From Silene latifolia (taxonomy: Eukaryota; Streptophyta; Magnoliopsida; Caryophyllales; Caryophyllaceae), in contig NC_133537.1 in assembly GCF_048544455.1 (NCBI RefSeq), positions 66,718,134-66,782,133 of the forward strand: a DNA stretch of 64,000 bases. Reading direction: 5' to 3'. The translations under genes were made by a program, and so were the position numbers. The notes under the pieces are model-generated. The model was not told the origin of the DNA and did no database searches. It saw nothing but the letters and a program-made list of their open reading frames with translations. Positions 56,721 through 64,000 of the stretch are shown here, piece by piece. Within the stretch, counting starts at the first letter, position 1. Each line of letters begins with the position of its first letter.

Positions 56721-57942
56721 AGAATAAGTGAATGTGTCTCATATAATTTGTTGATTAATTTTAATCTCATCATAATTTCAAGATATATCGTAGAACAATA
56801 TATTGTAAATTGTAAATGTGTGTGTTAAAAAATACTAACGCAATTATATTTCATAAAAAAATAAAATTTAAATGGTAAATAGAGGTAGCCCGGTAGGGCC
56901 GGACACCAAACCTAGCTAAATATAAACTAAAGGTACAAGTGAAAATTACCATAAGTAAATAAAATATTTTGTTCAATTTTCTTCAAGTATACTTAACTAA
57001 TTAAGTAAATACATTACATTAAATATAAGCTAGAAGTATAATTTTAATAATTATTAGGGTTTTTTTGTCAGAAACTACCTTTTATTTAGGGTCATTTGTG
57101 AACTACCGTTCATTTTATTTTTGGCATTCACCTACCTTTCATTTCTTCATTTTGCGAATGACTACAAAAAATCCACTTCTGGCGAAAAAAGTCAACTTTC
57201 CGGCGTTGACTTACTCTTTTTCCTCTTTTTCACACATATAACCCATATTTCTCCCATTGTTCACCCAACAAAATCCGAAAAAACTCCTCTCCATGCCCAA
57301 CACCTTATCAGAAGTTTGTTCAAAGTAATACCAACGCATCAACCATCTCCATTGATACCCGTCGTTGTGAGTACCAAAGATAAAATTTATAATCTCCTAT
57401 TAAGACTAACCTAGGCTAGCGGTAACAGGGTCGAACCACAAGGAGGCAGTTGTAAATTCTAGTTGTTTTATGATCAGTCAAAGGTAACAATTATGGGGGT
57501 TGATTTGAATTGATCTATAGCTAAAAGTGAACTAAGATAATAAACTAAAATACGATTTAAACAGATAAAAGAAGGGTACTAGGATGGTCGGTTCATTATA
57601 GCTTTGGCGGCAGCAAACTAAGTCGGTCTGAATCGAACACAGGTAAGGCGGGAAATAAAGAGGTCCTCTCGGTCCACTCTTTAACAAATAGCATCTCTCG
57701 ATCTCGCTATAGGTCCCTAATGTCACTAATTCTAACTTTCGTCCTGAAAAGCGACTAATGGTCTAAACTATACCTATCTTTCGATCTTAGCACAGTCTAG
57801 TCGATTTAATTGATGGTCAAATAACTTTCCCTATCTTTCGATCTAATGGGTCAGTCACGAAATAGGTATCTAACTGGTCGCATGCATTCAACTCGTCAAA
57901 TACAAGATTAAATTCAATTAAAACGAGTAAAACCCTACGAGG

Positions 57943-57980
57943 TCGGTCGATCGTTGGCAATGTCGATCGATCGACCAACA
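57943..57980 (-). repeat. GTCGATCGACC motif pair in Ath-D LTR
   Basis: Two TCGATCG-type cores at 57947 and 57963/57967 (16-20 bp apart) on the transcript side of the TATA box, in the R/U5 part of the LTR. Confidence 0.75.
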
Positions 57981-58481
57981 CGCGAGACAGATCTCCCTAA
58001 TTTAATGCCGCCTATGCCATAATTCGCCTACATCCTAGCACTAAAGATTTAGCTACTCATGGTGAAGGTAAAGACAACAATTAGACTAACAACGATTACT
58101 GTATTCATGCTTAATGTAAATAACAACAACGAAAATATGATAATTGGCTTTGGGGCACTAACTATCAATTCTATACTAATAATGAAAGCGAAGCAATAAA
58201 CTAAGATTAGGGCAGAATCAATATCGAGAATTCAGAGGAAAGATTAAGAACAAAGGCAGAATTCCAATGCTAAAATCGATATCCCAACCCCTAGTTACTC
58301 GGAAATAAACTAAAACTTAAAGCACTGTATTGTGATGTAAAACTTAGATAAAGACTTGATATCAAACTTGATGTTCTCTGTTACGTTATATAGCAATCAA
58401 CACAACAACTTATTTCCTAAACCTAGACTTCACGGGCTTCAAGATTCACGGTCATCTAATTCTCGTCTGAAATAGAAATCC

Positions 58482-58585
58482 GGTCGATCATTGAAAAGGT
58501 GGTCGATCGATGCTCCTCAAAGAACAAAGAGTAGCTTCGGAACCCGAGCATTGGTCGATCGTGACAAGGCTGGTCGATCGATGGT
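58482..58585 (-). repeat. Two GTCGATCGA motif pairs in U3 of Ath-D
   Basis: Cores TCGATC at 58484 and 58503 (19 bp) and at 58555 and 58574 (19 bp), 95-190 bp upstream of the candidate TATA box. The bases between are unrelated. Confidence 0.8.
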
Positions 58586-58862
58586 GAGCCTGCTACTTGA
58601 CTTCTTTTAACTCGTGGACTTGTCTTTTGGGCCTTGGATTGCGCACCAAGCTCGTTCCTTAAGCAATTCCTTTACGTCATTTGCAATGCAGTCACTCGGG
58701 ACGGATTTGGCTTGATTTCCGTTGAATTCTTCACATTTCTGCAATAAAGTACAAAAACACGAAAGTAGAAGAAAATAGGGAAATATAGGCATATATTGCA
58801 CATCTGAGCTCTGAAATGCGTGTAGAAAAGAGTGTGAAACATCGTATTTTAGACACGCATCA

Positions 58863-61086
58863 AATCTCCCCAAACCAAACCTTTCTTGTCCCCAAGCAAG
58901 AACTAGACTCGATCTAATGACCTAATGGAACGAGTTCAATCTCAGAGCGGAATGCAACAAGTAAAGCCTAAGCCAATTTAATGCACAACTAACAATCAAT
59001 TAGGAATGTGAATCATGCAAACGAATTATAAAGTCGTTAAAAATATTGCTGAACCGTTGACTATAGAGACTTATTAAATTGGACTCTCGCGGGTCGCTCA
59101 AATCACTCAAGTGAGCACAGGTGATATATTTGTAAGATAGAAAGAATTAATCTGTAGAGACTCTCACCTAACTACGACCTATGAAAACATGCCAGCAATA
59201 AAATATGAAAGTGATCTCTACGACCGTACATACGCATTCCAACCGAGCAGATGACCAATGACACATGCCGAGGTATATATGGGATATGTGAGGTATGGGT
59301 AAGAAGGGGCAAAACATTTTATGGTAAAGTGGGGGTACAGGTGATCAAGCTAGTACCAGAACGGAACCAAAGGACAACATCCAACTTCTTGCTCATAGGC
59401 AAACAACACGGTGCTATAGCAAGCACAAACTCACAATCTCCAGATGTAAAAGTAATCAACTAACTCCCCATAAAATAAGAATAAAACATGGGAGCAAAAA
59501 TCGCCAAAAGATAAGGATTAAAGTATGCGAATTGACTTTTTCTTTTTCTCTTCGAACTTCAGTCGATCGACTATATTGGGCAGTCGATCGACTGTCTTGA
59601 ACAGTACAGAACTCTTTTTTTTTTCGAATCATTTTTTCATCTTTTTCATTTTTCTTTTCTTTTTATTTCTTTCTTTCCTTCTTTTCATTCTCCCAACTTC
59701 ATCTGAAAAGAGCAATGGCTACCAAAAACGAGTAACAATCCCAAAAACCAGACTACTAGCTTGACAGAGGTAGGATATATGTAGGATGTAGCAAATGGGA
59801 CAAAAAGGATATTTTTGGCAGTGTGGAGCTTATGGGCAAAATGAGAAAAGGAAACCTCTACCACATGTGTCGACAAACCACAGACCGAATGCATACAGGT
59901 ATTAAGTAGATCAAATTCATATTCATGCAAATTAAGGAAACATGTCTCATAAGGAGTACTACTCACGTTCCTAGATAAACCGGTCATGAATGTCACCAGT
60001 TATAGGCTCTAAAACTCAGAAAAATGATGTAGCTTGCCAATAATCTAAGTCAAGTCTAAAGTTCAGCAAATAAATCAACGAAAACTCGTAGATATGCATT
60101 TACGATTCTACTAATAACATGTTAATCTAGCAAGGCTCAGGCAAAACAGGTGCAATTGCAAAATCATCATGGAAATACTACCGTTCCGACTCGACCTATA
60201 TGCTAAAATAAACGTGCATTTTATGGAAATTTTGAAATTTGTCAATTTTTTTTGGAATTTTGTATATATAAGAGAAATGAAATGAAACAATGCAAAACAA
60301 AATTAAACGTGAATGCAAGCAAATGGTATGCGACGCAAAACCCTTCCCCAAACCAAATCGCACAATGTCCCCATTGTGCAAAATCATGTAATGAAGAAAA
60401 GAGAAACGGGAATTTGCGAGAAATTAAATAAGCAAGACATAAAGGAAAGATATGGAACTCACAAGACTTTAAGCGCAGCAAAGGAAACCTCCCCAAACCA
60501 GCGTGAGCTAGGAGGTTTCAGTAGCCAGCAGTGCTACCAATAAGAGTGCCTGAAAGACAATCAAAACCACGCATAAGACCGAAGGAAACAATTTGGAAGC
60601 GTAAAAGTTGTGCACAAATGAGACAAGCGAAGAAATAGATAATGCGAAGGAAAATAAAGTGGAGTAGAAGACTCCCTTAGGTCCGCATATCGACCAAACA
60701 CAGCAGGGGAGAGGTCGTGAACGAATATAGCAGCAGCGGTAGTCGATCGACCACTGAGATCAGTCGATCGACCAGGTTGACGTGAATAGTAGCTTCTGTA
60801 AACCTGCAATTCAGTCGATCGACTAGGTATGTCAGTCGATCGACTGAAAACACTGCTGCAGTGTCTTATTTCTTCGTAATTGCTCAATGATTTTAGCTAA
60901 TAAGCTCTAAATACCTGCAAAAGCACAATAATACGCGCCCAAAATCGCGCAAAACCCAGAATAAAGCCTAAAAGTACTTAAAAATCCTAAGCAAATAAAA
61001 TCAAATGCGAAATTTTCGCGCACACAAAAGCAATAAAAATGTCTTAACAAAGCAAAAAGAAAGAAGTTTATAACGAGCATGATCAA
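58863..61086 (-). other. Ath-D polypurine tract and 3' non-coding region
   Basis: GGTTTGGGGAGATT (minus) at the LTR edge, then about 2.2 kb with no gene. TCGATCGA motif pairs occur at 59563/59584, 60743/60764 and 60815/60836, each 21 bp apart. A T-rich patch lies at 59610-59690. Confidence 0.75.
60740..60848 (-). repeat. Two AGTCGATCGAC motif pairs in Ath-D interior
   Basis: Cores at 60743 and 60764, then 60815 and 60836. Each pair is exactly 21 bp apart, with different spacers (CCACTGAGATCAG and CTAGGTATGTCAG). Non-coding. Confidence 0.82.
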
Positions 61087-63930
61087 CTAATAGTTGATCA
61101 AGAAGGACCGCGGTATGGCCCATTTCGTCGGCTTCTGGCTACTAGAGGTAGCCTCAATGGTGCTCATCTCTTCAGCTGCACCCTTCTTAGCTTCAACAGT
61201 TGGAGAACTCAGCTGATCAGCTTCGTCATCTCCCCAATCAAGGACTTCCTTGGGATCGTTAGACTCCAAATCAGACCATCTCACCTTGGCTGGCTCATTT
61301 TCCACTTCCTCATCGGTCCCATAGCTTAGGCATCCAAGACCTCCTCTTTGAGTGATAGGCTCTCTCGCAGGCGGAATAACTTGCAGACTTGCTCTTCCCC
61401 AAACCAGCTCCTGCATTATCTAAAATAACAGATTCTTCCTCCTTCTTGCTCCCAATCCGGGGCGGAGGGGTTACAACAGGAATAGAAATAGGCATATCGG
61501 GAAGTACAAAGTACGATCTCTTTTTAGAGACCGTATTACATGTAACAGGCCACATGGGATCCTTTTTCTTAGCCGGCTGGGCAAAGACAATAGAGTGCTT
61601 TCCCACTTTAAAAGTCAAGGTTCCTAGACCGACATCTATAACTGCACCAGCAGTGTGCAGAAATGGCCTACCCAAAATAATGGGAATATGGTCATCCTCA
61701 GGCATGTCAAGGACAACAAAGTCAACAGGGAAGAAAAACTTCCCTATCTGGACGGGTATGTCCTCTAGGACTCCTATAGGCTCGACCGCAGATCGGTCAG
61801 CCATCTGAACTGTCATCTCAGTTATTGCAAACGTGGTCAATTTAAGCTTTCTAGCTAGACTAAAGGGCATGACACTTATGCTAGCTCCTAAGTCACATAA
61901 AGCCTTTTCGATAGAAAAAGGTACCTATGCTGCAAGGAACTGAAAAACTGCCCGGGTCTTCTAACTTATGGGGCGCAGTGTGAGACAAGTAGGAGCAAGA
62001 CTCTTTAGTTAACGCAATAGTGTGAACATGTTCAAGAGATTTTTTCTTTGACAACAACTGTTTCATGAATTTAGTATATGCTGGCACTTGGTTAACTAAC
62101 TCGAGGAAGGGTGCCTGAACATTTAAGCTACGAATAACTCTCTCAAATTTACTAAAAGATACCTGTTCCTTCGTCGGCACGAGTCTCTCTGGATATGGGG
62201 CTGTAAGGAGTACCTTAGCCCTCTCCTCTAAGTCGCGTGTGTCAGTATCCTTGGACTTAGGTGAAAGTCCGTCACCTTTTCTTTGTTGAAGCTAGACCCC
62301 TCCTCGGACCGTCTCAAATGAGAACCATTGACCGTCATTGGATCGAACCGGAGCGGACTGACCCATCAAGACTCCGCCCCCAAACTTTTCGGGACGGTGG
62401 TTCCCGAAACAAGTGGTCTCGTAGATTATTTGGCATCAAGGGACGAAATTCTTCAAGCATCGCAGCGATCTCGTCGATCGACCACTCTCCTCGTCGATCG
62501 ACCGAGATGTACAGATTCGAAGCTCCTCAGTAACCCGTGAGTCATCGATCGACTAGGTACTTGATCGATCGATCAAATGCCTGGCAGACGCTTTTTCTTT
62601 GATTTGTTCGTTGAAGCTTTCTCTTGACTTGTTTTCGGCTCATCTTTCTCGACAAAGCATCCTCAACCATGGCGGGGACCGTCAAGGGTGGACCCGCTCC
62701 TCGAGTGATGGCATTTAGGGTCTCCTTTTGTTCGGGTTGAGTGGGTAAGTGTCCAGGAGCTCGAGTGTTACTTTTACTAGCCAGTTGAGCAATTTGGCTC
62801 TCAAGTAACTTCATCCCGGCCTCTCTTGCTTGGGACTCCTTTAGCAACAGATTCTTAAGCTCGGAAAACTCAGAGTTTTGTGATTGTTGCTGCTGCGGCA
62901 CATAAGGAGGCTTCTGGTATTGCTGTTGCTTTTGATGTGGCGGGACATATGGGGTCTGGCTCTTTGTGGCGGTTTGCATTGGGTTGGATTTTGGACATTT
63001 TGGCTTCTCCAACTCAAGTTCGGATGCGGTGGCTCGTAGTAGGTGTTTGTCTGCCTATAGTGTTGAAAGGCAGCACAAGATTCAAAGGGGCTAGGGCAAT
63101 TTTTCGAGACATGGCCCTCAACTCCACACCTTTCACAGACGAAGGGACCGTCTGACACGGCATTAACTTGGTATATCCCACCTTTAGAAGCTCCCCTAGC
63201 TCATACTTGTCAAATCTCGCGGTGAGAGCCTCAAGCGCAAAGAACAGAGGAAGATTCAGCAGCTCTCCTCCGGTTCCCTCTCGAATTCCCATATTCGGCC
63301 TTGTGGGTAGCTAGATCGTCAATGATCTTCCACCCCTTAGTTGCTCCCAAATTTTCAGTGAATCTTCCATTGGCTGCAGCATCCAAAATGGCCCTCTGAT
63401 CGTCGTACAACCCATTGTAGAAATGATTGCATAAACTCCACTTTTCGAACCCATGATGCGGTATGGTTCGCACTAACTTCTTGAATCGGACCCATGCCTC
63501 ATGGAAATTCTCATCCGGCCCTTGTTTAAAACCCGTGATTTGGGCTCTAATAGCGATCGTCCTTGAAGGCAGAAGTACTTCTTGTAGAACGCAAATGCCA
63601 ATGTATTCCAATCAGTGATCTCCGGAGCGGTCGGGTCCAAATCTCTATACCACTCCTTGCAAAGATCACGAAGGGAGAAGATGAACATGGTCTCTTTGAT
63701 TTGATCCGGGTCACGCCCGGTGGTGGGGGAATGGAGCAGCAGAGTCAATAAAGGTCTCCATATGCCTTGCCGCATCTTCATTTGCGGCTCCACCAAACCG
63801 ATTTCTCTCGACCATGGTAATGTAAGCGAGGCTTTGGTTCGAACTTCCGGCATCTCCGTAGTTCGAACCCCTTATATAAGTTATCGGCTGTCGGCTCAGA
63901 ATAACTAGCTATACTTGCTTCCTCGGCCAT
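61087..63930 (-). pseudogene. Ath-D gag-protease with acidic tail
   Basis: Starts at 63930 (MAEEASIASYSEPTADN). Pieces in shifting frames encode the Gag core (CKEWYRDLDP, LAFAFYKKYF, then ITGFKQGPDENFHEAWVRFKKL and HHGFEKWSLCNHFYNGL), a zinc knuckle CERCGVEGHVSKNC (near 63125), a Pro/Gln-rich linker (62542-63012) and VNQVPAYTKFMKQLLSKKK. A one-base insertion in a T run near 61918 shifts frame just before the protease motif (LCDLGAS, then IILGRPFLHTAGAVID near 61660). After one more frameshift near 61400 the protein ends with an acidic tail (EVLDWGDDEADQL) and a stop at 61087. At least four frameshifts. The domain order and tail parallel Ath-B. Confidence 0.85.
62472..62573 (-). repeat. TCGATCGA motif pairs inside the Ath-D gag-protease ORF
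   Basis: Cores at 62474 and 62494 (20 bp) and at 62545 and 62565 (20 bp). They fall between the zinc-knuckle linker and the pre-protease region, a stretch that is poorly conserved in Athila Gag. Confidence 0.8.
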
Positions 63931-64000
63931 GACTGGGATTTCCGGAGAAGTAACTGTCTCTACCTGAAGAAGTGGAAACAGTGAAGATCTGTGGGTCTTC

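Larger units (their letters stand above)
55338..57352. other. Unassigned AT-rich DNA
   Basis: No gene seen. It holds a possible tRNA-derived SINE remnant (55603-55670), AT-rich DNA, a degenerate GTAGTGAAAGTAACA repeat (56340-56720) and, at 57060-57352, sequence resembling the end of an unclassified DNA transposon or LTR into which Ath-D inserted (flank TCCAT at 57348-57352). Confidence 0.6.
57353..58862 (-). repeat. Ath-D 3' LTR
   Basis: 1510 bp, TGATACCCGTCG…ACACGCATCA on the plus strand. Candidate TATATAA at 58386-58392 (minus). GTCGATCGA motif pairs lie at 58484/58503 and 58555/58574 upstream of it and one pair at 57947/57963 downstream. Confidence 0.78.
57353..64000 (-). mobile_element. 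Ath-D: Athila-like element with gag-protease, partial
   Basis: A minus-strand element: 3' LTR 57353-58862, polypurine tract 58863-58884, 2.2 kb non-coding and a decayed gag-protease ORF (61087-63930). The leader, primer site and 5' LTR lie beyond 64000. The polypurine tract and gag-protease resemble those of Ath-B, but the LTR is different. No RT, integrase or 3' ORF lies between gag-protease and the 3' LTR. Confidence 0.85.

Noticed and set aside
56880..56925. Helitron 3' end (GC-rich hairpin-like GCCCGGTAGGGCCGG followed by CTAG)
   Set aside because: The hairpin is weak, CTAG is followed by C rather than the usual T, and no 5' TC end is found.
55338..57060. Host gene between Copia-2 and Ath-D
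   Set aside because: No ORF with domains, no plausible exon series, AT-rich with eroded repeats.
57060..57352. A named transposon end beside Ath-D
   Set aside because: The GTCAGAAACTACC-type sequence looks like a repeat terminus, but without a partner end or target duplication in the window I cannot assign it.

Overview
The window is nuclear DNA of a flowering plant with a large, repeat-rich genome. Every recognisable feature is a transposable element; I see no host protein-coding gene, rRNA gene or tRNA gene. The LTR sequences look to me like those of Caryophyllales, but that is an impression from memory that I could not test.

Layout. About 1-37.4 kb is one nest built inside a LINE (LINE-L, minus strand). 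A Gypsy element (Gyp-C) sits in LINE ORF2. Athila-type element Ath-A (7114-31626, TSD GATTT) sits in the 5' LTR of Gyp-C. Tat/Retand-like element Tat-E (17949-30902, TSD GATTT) sits in the 5' LTR of Ath-A. A 442-bp Mutator-type MITE (18198-18639, 9-bp TSD) sits in the 5' LTR of Tat-E. To the left, a Copia 5' LTR (454-5599) abuts the Gyp-C body and carries a 3.9-kb CACTA element (1560-5437, TSD GTA). About 37.4-38.4 kb is the 3' end of a Tekay-like Gypsy element. About 38.5-55.3 kb is a decayed Copia element (plus strand) hit twice by one Athila family: full-length Ath-B (39529-50527, TSD CATTC) and a solo LTR (52409-54125, TSD GTAAC). 55.3-57.35 kb is AT-rich unassigned DNA with a possible SINE remnant. 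From 57353 to the window end lies another Athila-like element, Ath-D, whose 5' LTR is outside the window.

None of the fully contained Gypsy elements has a complete gene set. Ath-A has pol and a 3' ORF but no gag. Ath-B has gag-protease and the 3' ORF but no RT/integrase. Tat-E has gag only. Ath-D shows gag-protease only in what is visible. Gyp-C shows one unusual ORF joining a Gag-like region to a membrane segment. Only one long reading frame is open: the 513-codon 3' ORF of Ath-A.

The most interesting signal is non-coding. Four Gypsy LTR families carry different CpG-rich, often self-complementary 9-13-bp cores, repeated with start-to-start spacing mostly of 19-24 bp (about two DNA turns). 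In the Athila-type LTRs and Gyp-C these sit in U3 just upstream of the TATA box. In Ath-A and Ath-B a second, larger array lies between the pol or gag-pro region and the 3' ORF, in Ath-A followed by a TATA box and then the ORF. This layout suggests an enhancer-like module and an internal promoter, which is inference. Tat-E has a related but differently spaced array of a GGGTCGATGACCC palindrome and two perfect hairpins.
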